NCBI GenBank assembly: GCA_031283835.1 | Contig: JAITBA010000011.1 | Location: forward strand, 1 to 18,675 | DNA: 18,675 bases | Source: Oscillospiraceae bacterium | Lineage (GTDB): Bacteria > Bacillota > Clostridia > Oscillospirales > Acutalibacteraceae | Direction: 5' to 3' | In this document: positions 1 through 7,389 of the stretch, one piece after another | Numbering within the stretch: position 1 is the first letter of the stretch | Layout: each line of letters starts with the position of its first letter | Position numbers and translations under genes: made by a program | Notes under the pieces: generated by a model | Database searches by the model: none | What the model was told of the DNA's origin: nothing | Seen by the model: only the letters and a program-made list of their open reading frames with translations

Positions 1-285
1 TCGGTCGCGAAAGTGTCGTGCGACATTGCATTCCCGGAGACGAAGTACCCTCTGTTTGAGGGGACATTCGCGCAGCTCCACTTCGACCAACCGTTTTTCG
101 GGATCGATGCACAAACAGCGACACTTTTTCTGAGGCCGGACTTCCCCGAGGCGGCTTTTTTTGAGGAAACTTTCATGATTTTCAATGCGATCGAAAAGAA
201 TTTCAGAGGGCTTTCGACGGCAGTTCGTGACCGTGAACCGCCAACGCGTCGTGATTTTTCAATCAAAATCCGCCAGGCCCACGTT
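1..285. other. Foreign-looking sequence fused to the rnfA fragment
   Basis: This stretch occupies the place where the first four helices of RnfA should be encoded, yet no frame gives a membrane protein. Two codon-aligned frames are open. The plus frame continues into rnfA. The minus frame, running off the window start from a stop near 260, is rich in Arg, Lys and Cys and contains a CRCLC cluster, but has no ATG start. I do not recognise either product. The antisense frame could be a fragment of a DNA-binding or transposase protein, but that is a guess. No terminal inverted repeat or target duplication is visible at the junction near 278-286. Confidence 0.4.
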
Positions 286-528
286 GTGATGGCGGTGCCG
301 CTGCTCACCTACCGCTTGGGCGAAAACATGCCCAGCACCATTGGCATGGGCCTTGGCGCCGGCCTGGCTTTTTTGATCGTTTCGTTGCTGGTGAACAGCG
401 GCTTGCATATTTTGCACAAGAACAAAGCAATCCCCTCCATGTTTTCGGGGGTGCCTGCCGCGTTGATTTATATGGGCCTGCTGGCACTGGCCTTTATGGG
501 CTTTACAGGAGAAATTTTGTTTCAATAG
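1..528 (+). CDS. rnfA: RnfA-like subunit, C-terminal part, in a hybrid reading frame (5' partial)
   Basis: The frame is open from base 1 and stops at 526-528. From about base 286 onward the translation fits the end of RnfA/RsxA (NqrE family), an integral membrane subunit of the Rnf ferredoxin:NAD+ oxidoreductase that couples electron transfer to ion pumping. The signs are two hydrophobic helices, the pattern VMAVPLL, then GLGAGLAF, and the hallmark ending VPAALIYMGLLALAFMGFTG. RnfA is normally about 190 residues with six helices, and only the last two or so are present. Residues encoded by 1-280 are not hydrophobic and do not resemble RnfA; the expected TTNCAV motif is replaced by RQAHVV. The gene is therefore either broken here or the sequence is chimeric at the window edge. 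The next gene starts 14 bases downstream. No rnfB follows, although it usually comes after rnfA. Confidence 0.6.
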   Translation, partial: SVAKVSCDIAFPETKYPLFEGTFAQLHFDQPFFGIDAQTATLFLRPDFPEAAFFEETFMIFNAIEKNFRGLSTAVRDREPPTRRDFSIKIRQAHVVMAVPLLTYRLGENMPSTIGMGLGAGLAFLIVSLLVNSGLHILHKNKAIPSMFSGVPAALIYMGLLALAFMGFTGEILFQ

Positions 529-542
529 GAGAATTGCCCGCT

Positions 543-1706
543 ATGCCCGACCGCAAGCAATCAAGATTACAAGAAAACAAAAATAAAAATAAAAAGCCCG
601 CAAAAGCCCGCAAGGTTTTGAGAGAAGATGTGCTGGAGCACGTGGGCGGGGCGAAGGCGCGGCGGCGCAAGCGAACCCGGCGCGCGTGCCTGTTTGTGGC
701 GCGCGGCGTGCTGATGCTGTGCGTGCTGGCCACGGGCTTTGTGGTGATGGACACGCTGCTACGCATTGCGCAAGCCCCGCTGCCCGAAGGCGAAGACACG
801 TCTTTTGCCGTAACCACACAGCCCGACGCACCCGGTACCCAAGACGCAAACAGCACACAGCAAAGCGAAAAAGCCACGCCGCAGGCACCCTTGCGCAGTT
901 TTTATGTGCGATTGAACATGCTGGACACGCGAGTGCAGGCCGAAAAGTTGGTGGCGCAGGCCAAGGCCGAAAAAACCACGGCCGCGGTGGTGCTGTTTAA
1001 GGACAGCGGCGGCTATTTATCTTATGGCTCCGGCCTGATGCAGGCAACGACGCTGCAGGCTAGCCAAAAGCGGCGGTGGCGCACTTTTTATACCCTGCGC
1101 AACCTCAAGCGTGACGCTGGGCAGCGCATTGTTGGGGTGATTCATTGTTTTGACGACCCCTTGGCCGCCGGGCAGATTCCCGAGGCCGCCGTGATGCAGC
1201 GCAGCACAGACGACGTGCCCTGGCGCGACGCGCGCGGCAAGCGCTGGCTAAACCCCTATGCCGAAACCGCGCGGGAATATTTGCTGGCGCTTGTTCGTGA
1301 GGCCGTGAGCCAGGGCGCGCAAGATATTTTGCTGTGCGGGGTGCAGTTCCCCGCCGACGATTTGACGGCCGCGGTCTTCCCCGGCGAGCAGCCTGCCCAA
1401 GACCCCGCGCCCCAGCGCAACGCCGCGCTGCGAGATTTTGTTGCGCAGGCCAAAGAGGCCCTTGGCGGCGAGGGGCGGCTGTATGTGATGATTTCGGCGG
1501 AAGCGGCCCTTGACGGTGCGCCGGCGTTGGGCGGCAACCTGTGGGATTGCGCCGCCGACCGCATTGCCATTGATGTGCGTACTTCGCCTTGGGCCCCCGA
1601 CGCGGCCTACTGGAAGGCCCGCCCTGTGCTGCCCGTGGTGGCTGCCCCCGCCGACGCCAAGGGCGAGCGGGACTACATTGTGCTGGCGGAGGAAGCGCAG
1701 GGGTGA
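543..1706 (+). CDS. Membrane-anchored DUF4015-type putative glycoside hydrolase
   Basis: The protein has 387 residues. The N-terminus is very Lys/Arg rich (residues 1-50), followed by one membrane segment at about 50-72, a Thr/Gln/Pro/Ala-rich linker to about 115, and an extracytoplasmic domain. That domain resembles PF13200 (DUF4015), a TIM-barrel family thought to be glycoside hydrolases. Matching features are the opening FYVRLNMLDT, a strand ending AVVLFKDSGG, a central block with FDDPLA, then PWRDARGKRWLNPY, and GAQDILLCGVQFP, which corresponds to the family's usual IQFDYVRFP. The acidic residue in that last motif is replaced by Cys-Gly, so activity is uncertain. I chose ATG 543 because AGGAGA at 527-532 is well spaced for it; TTG 534 is too close to that site. 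The substrate is unknown. It follows the rnfA fragment by 14 bases. Confidence 0.65.
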   Translation: MPDRKQSRLQENKNKNKKPAKARKVLREDVLEHVGGAKARRRKRTRRACLFVARGVLMLCVLATGFVVMDTLLRIAQAPLPEGEDTSFAVTTQPDAPGTQDANSTQQSEKATPQAPLRSFYVRLNMLDTRVQAEKLVAQAKAEKTTAAVVLFKDSGGYLSYGSGLMQATTLQASQKRRWRTFYTLRNLKRDAGQRIVGVIHCFDDPLAAGQIPEAAVMQRSTDDVPWRDARGKRWLNPYAETAREYLLALVREAVSQGAQDILLCGVQFPADDLTAAVFPGEQPAQDPAPQRNAALRDFVAQAKEALGGEGRLYVMISAEAALDGAPALGGNLWDCAADRIAIDVRTSPWAPDAAYWKARPVLPVVAAPADAKGERDYIVLAEEAQG

Positions 1707-1731
1707 CTTCGTTTTCTCACGCGCTTTTTTT
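1693..1731 (+). terminator. Probable intrinsic terminator overlapping the DUF4015 stop codon
   Basis: AAGCGC (1693-1698) pairs with GCGCTT (1721-1726), and GTGA (1703-1706, containing the stop codon) pairs with TCAC (1717-1720), giving a bulged stem. A run of seven T follows at 1725-1731. If it works, the GH13 gene needs its own promoter in 1732-1760, where I see no clear one, so partial read-through is possible. Confidence 0.45.
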
Positions 1732-1776
1732 GGGGCGCAATCGTTAAAAAAATACATTAAAAATTGAGGACACAGC

Positions 1777-3609
1777 ATGCATTTTGTTCCCTTTCGTTCC
1801 CGCAGCGAGCTGCATAAAACGCCCTTTGGGGCGGTGGCCGCCGGGGAGGAAGTTACATTCCGGGTGGTCTTGCCCAGACACTTGGGGTGCCGGGGTGTCA
1901 CGCTCCATTGGGGCGACTACGACGGCGCGTGGGAACGCGCGATTGGGTTGGTTTGGGCGGGCATGCAGGGGGCGCACGAGGAGTGGTGGCAGTGCGCCGT
2001 CACCGTGGAAGCACCCGCGCTGCTGCGCTATCGTTTTGCTTTTGCGGCCGACAGCGGCGGCGGGGTGATTGGCGACACGGGCGCGGGCGTGGGCCGCATT
2101 GGCGCGGAGGGCTATTGGCAGCTGACGGTTTTTGACCCTGCGACGCGGTTGCCGGAATGGGTGCGGGGCGGCGTGCTTTATCAAATTTTTCCCGACAGAT
2201 TTTGCGCGTCGGGCCGGGCCAAGCAGGGTGTGCCCCCCGGCCGTGTGCTGCGGGACGATTGGGGCGGCGCGCCTCTTTGGGCGCCGGACGACGCGGGCAA
2301 AATCACGGTTTTTGATTTTTTTGGCGGCGACTTGGAGGGGATTCGCGCGAAACTGGGCTATCTTAAGGGCCTGGGCGTAACTTGCTTATATATCAACCCT
2401 ATTTTTTTTGCGCGCAGCAACCACCGGTACGATACGGCGGATTATTTGCGCGTTGACCCCTTGCTGGGCACCGAAGAGGATTTTGCGCAATTATGCGCGC
2501 AGGCGCACAGGTTGGGAATCCGCGTGCTGCTGGACGCGGTGTGCAGCCACACGGGCGACGACAGCGTTTATTTCAACAAGCACGGCAATTTTTTGGCGCT
2601 GGGCGCTTATCAATCAAAAGAATCGCCGTACTATGATTGGTACCAGTTTCGGCGCTGGCCCGATGATTATGCGTGCTGGTGGGGTGTGGATATTCTGCCG
2701 GAGCTGCGGGAGTCGCACGAGGGGGTTCTTGATTTTTTTGCAGGCAAAAATGGCGTGGCGCGCAAATGGCTGCGAGCGGGGGCCGATGGTTACCGGCTGG
2801 ATGTGGCGGACGAGCTGCCGGATGTATTTCTCGACCGTTTTTTTGCGGCGGCGCGGGACGAGAACCCGGACGCTTTTGTGCTGGGCGAAGTGTGGGAGGA
2901 TGCGAGCAACAAGCACAGCCACGGCGGACGACGGCGCTTTTTGCTGGGGCGGCAAATGCACAGTGTGATGAATTATCCGCTGGCGGAGGCGATTTTGGCC
3001 TTTGCGCTGGCGCGCGATGCCGAAGGCCTGGCGGAAGTGCTGCAGACGCAACAGGAACAGTATCCGCCCTGCGCGCTGCACGGGCTGATGAACCACATTG
3101 GCACCCACGACACGATGCGCGCGCTGGTGCGCCTGGCGGATTTGCGGGAACCGGGCCGCACAGAAATTGATTTGCCGCCGGAACGATATGCCGCGGCCGC
3201 AAAACGGCTGCAATTGTGCGCGGCGCTGCAATACACGCTGCCGGGCAACCCCTGCGTCTATTATGGCGACGAAGCGGGTTTGCAGGGTGGCATGGACCCT
3301 TTTAATCGGGGTTGTTATCCGTGGGGCGGGGAAGACGCGAAGCTGGTGGAATATTATCGGCAGTTGGGGGCTTTGCGGCACAAGTATAACGCTTTTGCGG
3401 GCGGGGCGCTTGTGTTGGTGAGCGCGGCGCAGGGCTGCGTGGCGTTTTTGCGGCGGGGCGAACCGGAGTTGTTGGTGATTGCCAACGCAAACGACCACGC
3501 GATTGCATATGCGTATTGCGGAACGCAAACAGAAGTGCCCGCCGTGGACGCGGCGGTGCTGGAACGCACAGAAGAAGGGGAATGGGAACATGTCTGGCGA
3601 AAAATATGA
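1777..3609 (+). CDS. GH13 alpha-amylase family enzyme (neopullulanase/cyclomaltodextrinase-like)
   Basis: This 610-residue protein has no signal peptide, so it should act in the cytoplasm on maltodextrins or other alpha-glucan fragments. An N-terminal beta-rich domain of about 120 residues precedes the (beta/alpha)8 barrel, as in neopullulanase-type enzymes. The barrel opens with VLYQIFPDRF. GH13 conserved regions are visible: region I DAVCSH (253-258), region II GYRLDVADE with nucleophile Asp342 (Arg340 before it), region III GEVWE with acid/base Glu371, and region IV THD with Asp445 as transition-state stabiliser. All three catalytic acids are present. Region I has Ser257 where Asn is usual and region IV has Thr443 rather than Asn. 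The start is supported by GAGGA about 7 bases upstream. Its 3' end overlaps the next gene by 20 bases. The exact specificity cannot be read from sequence. Confidence 0.88.
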   Translation: MHFVPFRSRSELHKTPFGAVAAGEEVTFRVVLPRHLGCRGVTLHWGDYDGAWERAIGLVWAGMQGAHEEWWQCAVTVEAPALLRYRFAFAADSGGGVIGDTGAGVGRIGAEGYWQLTVFDPATRLPEWVRGGVLYQIFPDRFCASGRAKQGVPPGRVLRDDWGGAPLWAPDDAGKITVFDFFGGDLEGIRAKLGYLKGLGVTCLYINPIFFARSNHRYDTADYLRVDPLLGTEEDFAQLCAQAHRLGIRVLLDAVCSHTGDDSVYFNKHGNFLALGAYQSKESPYYDWYQFRRWPDDYACWWGVDILPELRESHEGVLDFFAGKNGVARKWLRAGADGYRLDVADELPDVFLDRFFAAARDENPDAFVLGEVWEDASNKHSHGGRRRFLLGRQMHSVMNYPLAEAILAFALARDAEGLAEVLQTQQEQYPPCALHGLMNHIGTHDTMRALVRLADLREPGRTEIDLPPERYAAAAKRLQLCAALQYTLPGNPCVYYGDEAGLQGGMDPFNRGCYPWGGEDAKLVEYYRQLGALRHKYNAFAGGALVLVSAAQGCVAFLRRGEPELLVIANANDHAIAYAYCGTQTEVPAVDAAVLERTEEGEWEHVWRKI

Positions 3610-4444
3610 TTTGGAATTTCGACCCAAAGAAAAAGGACGGCGGGATTTTATTCTGCGCTTTATGATCGGTTTTGGATCTATTGCGCTGCTGCTGCTTGTG
3701 GTTTCGGCTATTGTGCTGCAAAAAGACGGCCTGATCGACCAGATTCTTGCGTCTTATCGCCCAACAGAGGCGGCCAGCGAGCCGGAACAGGAAACCTGGC
3801 CCCACACCGGCAACGCCGTGTTTGTGCTGGCCGGAACGGACTACACGGGGCAAAAGATGCGCTTTGCGGCGCTGGTGCTGGCCGACGCGGCAACGCGGCA
3901 ACTGGTAGTAAAGCCCCTGGAGCCGCGCGCAAAACTGCAATGGAACGGACAGGAAACCACCCTGGAAAAAGCGGTGGCGGCACACGGCGCAAAGGCGCTG
4001 CGCCCGGCCGCCGAAGCCTTGGCCGGCATGCGGGTCGATCGCTATATTTGCGCGGACGACGCCGGCTTTGTGCGGGCGGTGAACCGCATGGGCAGCGTGA
4101 CGGTGGAAGTGCCGCAGCGCATTCGGTTTAACGGCGCTGATTTTACACTCACGCTGGCGGCGGGCACACAGCGGCTGCAAGGGGATATGCTGCTGCGCTA
4201 TTTTCGCTATTTGGGCACGCAAAAAACCGGGGCGGCCCATGCCCAGGCGGTTTTGCTTGCCCATGTGCTGCAAAGCTGCTTGCAACCCAATGCGGCGCTC
4301 AGCACGCCTGAGGCCCTCGAAACCCGCTACAACGCCCTTGCGGATTGCCTGCAAACCGATATTTCGGTGGAGGATTTTGTGAACCAAAGCGCGCTGCTCA
4401 TTGCCTTGCTGCAAGACGGCGCGGTGCGTGCGGCAGCAAAATAA
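3590..4444 (+). CDS. Divergent LytR-CpsA-Psr (LCP)-like membrane protein
   Basis: The protein has 284 residues: a short charged cytoplasmic N-terminus, one membrane helix at about 23-43, and an extracytoplasmic domain. LCP enzymes transfer glycopolymers from lipid carriers to peptidoglycan. Resemblance is clearest in the stretch VDRYICADDAGFVRAVNRMG, then SVTVEVPQRIRF and LAAGTQRLQGDMLLRYFRY. This follows the LCP pattern of a central strand, the GGVTVDVP block, the L.PG.Q.L.G block and the .RYR block. The upstream catalytic segment is degenerate: where LCP proteins have RSDTIML and SIPRD, this has RFAALVL and a single Arg in LEPRAKL. It may be a non-catalytic relative. ATG 3590 is preferred because of AGGGG at 3576-3580; the reading frame extends further upstream only inside the GH13 gene. 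The overlap with GH13 implies co-transcription. Confidence 0.6.
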   Translation: MSGEKYDLEFRPKEKGRRDFILRFMIGFGSIALLLLVVSAIVLQKDGLIDQILASYRPTEAASEPEQETWPHTGNAVFVLAGTDYTGQKMRFAALVLADAATRQLVVKPLEPRAKLQWNGQETTLEKAVAAHGAKALRPAAEALAGMRVDRYICADDAGFVRAVNRMGSVTVEVPQRIRFNGADFTLTLAAGTQRLQGDMLLRYFRYLGTQKTGAAHAQAVLLAHVLQSCLQPNAALSTPEALETRYNALADCLQTDISVEDFVNQSALLIALLQDGAVRAAAK

Positions 4445-4611
4445 GGCGCTGTTCGGCAATCACGCGCGAGGCGCCCTCCTCCGCCTTGGCGGGCGGCAAA
4501 AATCCGCGCAAACCCGCTCGCCCCGGGGTTTTTTGAGGAGGTCTATTGCCAAAAAAAATCTTTCGGCAACCGGGCACGAAGGCATCTAAAAATTTTTTTG
4601 TAGGAAGTCAT
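4445..4611 (+). other. Structured spacer before the transglutaminase-like gene
   Basis: There is no independent gene in these 167 bases. Possible hairpins are GGCGC (4445-4449) with GCGCC (4471-4475), and CCGCC (4481-4485) with GGCGG (4492-4496). A terminator-like hairpin follows at 4510-4534, and immediately after it comes a strong GAGGAGG at 4535-4541. That site lies 4 bases before an in-frame TTG at 4546, which would add 22 residues to the next protein. The arrangement could be attenuator-like, but nothing proves regulation. Confidence 0.35.
4510..4534 (+). terminator. Possible intrinsic terminator after the LCP-like gene
   Basis: AAACCC (4510-4515) can pair with GGGTTT (4526-4531) around a 10-base loop, and six T occur at 4529-4534. 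The stem is short, so termination is probably partial. Confidence 0.4.
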
Positions 4612-5805
4612 ATGAAACAATCAAATGTTTTGCGCTTGTGTGTTTATCTGCTGGCAATAGCGGCGCTGGTGCTGCTGGCCACTGCGGCTTTGCGGGAGCA
4701 AGGGCCGTCGTTTGGGCCCGAAGGTGTGCAAACCACCGTGGCACCCACGCTGCCGCCGGTGAAGCAACCCGTGGCACTGCTGCGCGCGGGCAGCACCCGC
4801 TATCAATATGAGATGCTGGGCACGGCGGAGCGCGCCGCCTACGACGTGATTCTTGCGCAGTTGCTTTCGTTCCCCGAGAGCGTGGCGGTGCAAGGGATTG
4901 ACAGCGAAGGACTTTCCGCGGTGTTCCGTGCGCTGCTGCTCGACCAGCCTTTGCTGTTCCATGTTTCTTCCACCGCCTACAAATTCAACAGCGCGGACGG
5001 CAAGGTCACCGCGTTTTTGCCGGAATACAAGATGGACGCGGCGGAATACGCCAAGCGGTGCGACGAAGTTGCGCTGGTCTGCGCGCAAATTTTGGCGGCG
5101 GTGCCCCAGGGCGCGGGGGAATTTGAAAAAGAGCTTGCCACCCACGACGCGCTGGTGTACCTTTGCACGTATGACGAAAAGGCCGGGGAGCGCAGCAGCG
5201 TCTATGGCGCGCTGGTGGAGCGCAGGGCGTCGTGCGAAGGCTACGCACGGGCGATGCTGCTGTTGCTGGAGCTGCAAGGCATGCGGGTGGGGGTGCTCAC
5301 GGGGGACGCCCGCAACGCGGAGGGCGTTGTTGGCGGGCATGCCTGGAACAAGGTGTGCGTTGACGGGCAATGGTACCATTTGGACGCCACATGGGACGAC
5401 CCGATTGTGGAAGACGAGGAAACCATCAGCCATGCCTATTTTAATCTGCGCGACGAAGATGTTGCCGCCAGCCACGACTTTGACGACACGCGCACCCCCT
5501 GCACGGCCACGGACGCAAACTACTTTGTGCGCAAGGGGCTCTATTTTTGGGCGCTGGATCAATCAGCGGAGCAGACAATGGCGGTCCGTCTTGCGGAATC
5601 TTTGGATGCTGGGAGCGCTGTGCTGGAGCTGCGCATGGCCAGCCAAGCGGCCCTGGAGCAGGCGACGGACGAACTTTTTGCGAGCAAACGCGTCTATGCT
5701 ATTCTTGCGGAAGCCAACACGAGCCGGCGTATTCGGACGGACACGGTGTATCGATCGGAAATGAAAGCCCTGCGGGTGATTCGGATTATGCCGGTGTTAA
5801 AATAG
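4612..5805 (+). CDS. Membrane-anchored transglutaminase-like protein
   Basis: The protein has 397 residues with an N-terminal hydrophobic segment (about 8-27), a Pro/Thr/Val linker, and a domain ending in a transglutaminase/protease core. The papain-like triad is readable: Cys208 in RASCEGYARAM, His243 in GGHAWNKV and Asp258 in YHLDATWDDP. The core is therefore probably active, on an extracytoplasmic protein or peptide target that cannot be inferred. ATG 4612 has AGG(AAG) at 4602-4607 and gives a normal signal-anchor. TTG 4546 with a stronger GAGGAGG is an alternative start. The stop TAG (5803-5805) lies in the outer end of the inserted MITE-like element. The native stop was probably TAA at the same codon, so the protein is unchanged. 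It is the last member of the four-gene envelope-like group. Confidence 0.78.
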   Translation: MKQSNVLRLCVYLLAIAALVLLATAALREQGPSFGPEGVQTTVAPTLPPVKQPVALLRAGSTRYQYEMLGTAERAAYDVILAQLLSFPESVAVQGIDSEGLSAVFRALLLDQPLLFHVSSTAYKFNSADGKVTAFLPEYKMDAAEYAKRCDEVALVCAQILAAVPQGAGEFEKELATHDALVYLCTYDEKAGERSSVYGALVERRASCEGYARAMLLLLELQGMRVGVLTGDARNAEGVVGGHAWNKVCVDGQWYHLDATWDDPIVEDEETISHAYFNLRDEDVAASHDFDDTRTPCTATDANYFVRKGLYFWALDQSAEQTMAVRLAESLDAGSAVLELRMASQAALEQATDELFASKRVYAILAEANTSRRIRTDTVYRSEMKALRVIRIMPVLK

Positions 5806-5967
5806 GGCGTGTTGACACTATCCGAAATGTCCGGATTTTGAACGGATTTTTTGCCGGGCAAGGCAAATTTTTTGCAGTCATACTTTCGTATTGCAAAAAA
5901 AATTAACGCAGAACGGCGGAAAATCCGCCAGAAGATGGACGTTGAGCGTTAGTGTCAACACGCCCTA
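5803..5967. mobile_element. MITE-like non-autonomous element, 165 bp
   Basis: The ends are a perfect 18-bp inverted repeat: TAGGGCGTGTTGACACTA at 5803-5820 and its reverse complement at 5950-5967. The interior continues as an imperfect foldback, for example GGATTTTTTGCC on the left against GGATTTTCCGCC read from the right. It includes a perfect small hairpin GGCGGA-AAA-TCCGCC at 5915-5929 and an A/T-rich inner stem around 5868-5903. It contains no reading frame of note. The outermost TA at each end may be a TA target duplication, which would mean true ends at 5805 and 5965 and fit a Tc1/mariner-IS630-type mobiliser; this assignment is inference. The restored empty site reads AAA TAA TAG, so the insertion replaced one stop codon with another. 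Confidence 0.8.
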
Positions 5968-5999
5968 ATAGAAGTTGCGTCATTGCAACAGGAGGAATC

Positions 6000-6554
6000 A
6001 TGGATCAACAGCGAATTGAGGCCGCCGTGCGGGAACTGCTGCTGGCGCTGGGCGAAGACTGTGACCGCGAAGGCCTGGCCGAAACCCCGGCGCGGGTGGC
6101 GCAGATGTATGCCGAGATTTTTTGCGGGCTGGAAGAGGACCCCGCGCGGCACCTGAAGTGTTTTGCGGCGGCGGGGGACGAAATGGTGATTGTGCGCGAC
6201 ATTCCGTTTTACTCCATGTGCGAGCACCACCTGATGCCATTTTTTGGGAAGGCACATGTGGCCTATTTGCCCAGCGACGGGCGGGTGCTGGGGCTTTCGA
6301 AGCTGGCGCGGATTGTGAGCTGCTTTGCGCGGCGGCCGCAATTGCAGGAGCGCATCACCACCCAGGTGGCGGATTTTTTGTTCCAGCGGATGCCCTGTGC
6401 GGGTGTGGCTGTGGTGCTGGAAGCCGAGCATCTTTGTATGACAATGCGAGGCGCGCGGGCCTCCGGCGCGCAAACCCGCACCTCCGCCCTGCGCGGTGTT
6501 ATGCGCACAGGCGCCACCCGCGAAGAAGCACTGCGCTTGCTGCTGCAAAAATGA
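6000..6554 (+). CDS. folE: GTP cyclohydrolase I
   Basis: The protein has 184 residues, typical length for bacterial FolE. It converts GTP to 7,8-dihydroneopterin triphosphate, the first committed step of folate (pterin) synthesis, in the cytoplasm. Diagnostic motifs are YSMCEHHLMPFFG, with zinc ligands Cys74 and His77, and the later HLCMTMRG with the third ligand Cys146. GAQTRTSALRG follows. The start ATG 6000 is set by AGGAGG at 5990-5995. A small hairpin, GTTGC/GCAAC at 5974-5989, abuts this site. The stop overlaps an ATG at 6551 (ATGA), and folP follows directly. Before the MITE insertion the gene would have followed the transglutaminase gene by about 30 bases. Confidence 0.96.
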   Translation: MDQQRIEAAVRELLLALGEDCDREGLAETPARVAQMYAEIFCGLEEDPARHLKCFAAAGDEMVIVRDIPFYSMCEHHLMPFFGKAHVAYLPSDGRVLGLSKLARIVSCFARRPQLQERITTQVADFLFQRMPCAGVAVVLEAEHLCMTMRGARASGAQTRTSALRGVMRTGATREEALRLLLQK

Positions 6555-6562
6555 GGGATGAT

Positions 6563-7372
6563 ATGCAAAATTACGTGTTTGCGCAGGGTAAGGTTCAAAT
6601 TATGGGAATATTAAATGTCACCCCCGATTCGTTTTCGGAGGGGGGCGCGGATTTTGCACTTGACAGCGCCGTGGCGCGGGCACTGGAGATACAGGCGGCG
6701 GGCGCGGATATTTTGGATATTGGCGCGCAGAGCACCCGACCGGGGCATGTGCCGGTGCCGCCCGAAGAAGAAATTGCGCGGCTCGTGCCGGTGCTTGAAG
6801 CTTTGCGGGGCCGGCTGGCAATTCCTGTTTCGGTTGACACGTATGTACCGGCGGTGGCGGAAGTGTGCCTGCGGCGCGGCGCGCGGATTATTAACGACGT
6901 GAGCGGTGTTGTGTGCAAAAAAATGGCGGAAACCGTGAAGCGGCACGGCGCGGGCTGGGTGCTCATGCATGGCCAAAACGACGCAAACACAGCGTCTGCT
7001 TATGTGCCTGATGTGGTGACGGCTGTTGCGGCCGCGTTAAAAAAATTGCTTGACGAAGCGCTTGCCTTTGGCCTGGAACGAGCGCAGCTGTGCCTGGACC
7101 CGGGGATTGGGTTTGGCAAAACCATGGAGGACAACCTGCGGTTGCTGGCCGGCACCGGGAAACTAAGGGTGCCGGGCGTGGCTTTTCTTGTGGGGGCAAG
7201 CCGCAAGCGGGTGATTGGCGGGGCGCTGAACGAGCGTGACCCCGGCACTCTGGCGGCCCACACCATTGCCCAATGGGGCGGCGCGGATCTCTTGCGGGTG
7301 CACGATGTGCGCGCGGCCCGGCTGGCGGCGGATTTTGTGCTGCGGATGCAGGCGGCGGCATCGTTTGCATAA
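6563..7372 (+). CDS. folP: Dihydropteroate synthase
   Basis: The protein has 269 residues, as expected for FolP. It condenses 6-hydroxymethyl-dihydropterin pyrophosphate with p-aminobenzoate to give dihydropteroate and is the target of sulfonamides. Family motifs appear in order: MGILNVTPDSFS, DIGAQSTRPG, SVDTY, INDVSG, LMHGQ, LDPGIGFGKT, GASRKR and RVHDV. The usual MHM.G motif is read here as MHGQN, a mild deviation. ATG 6563 is chosen because AGGG at 6554-6557 is correctly spaced. ATG 6551, overlapping the folE stop, would add four residues and is possible. folE and folP form a two-gene operon; folB, folK and folC are not in the window. The gene converges on recG with only 17 bases between stops. 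Confidence 0.95.
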   Translation: MQNYVFAQGKVQIMGILNVTPDSFSEGGADFALDSAVARALEIQAAGADILDIGAQSTRPGHVPVPPEEEIARLVPVLEALRGRLAIPVSVDTYVPAVAEVCLRRGARIINDVSGVVCKKMAETVKRHGAGWVLMHGQNDANTASAYVPDVVTAVAAALKKLLDEALAFGLERAQLCLDPGIGFGKTMEDNLRLLAGTGKLRVPGVAFLVGASRKRVIGGALNERDPGTLAAHTIAQWGGADLLRVHDVRAARLAADFVLRMQAAASFA

Positions 7373-7389
7373 TTCCCAATGCGATTTTT

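Noticed and set aside
265..276. 12-base match AAAATCCGCCAG between the foreign-looking start of the window and the MITE interior (5920-5931)
   Set aside because: Several 12-base matches are expected by chance in a window this size, and the flanking sequence does not align convincingly.
5812..5840. Promoter inside the MITE end, because it contains TTGACA
   Set aside because: No acceptable -10 box lies at 16-18 bases, and both ends point their TTGACA inward.
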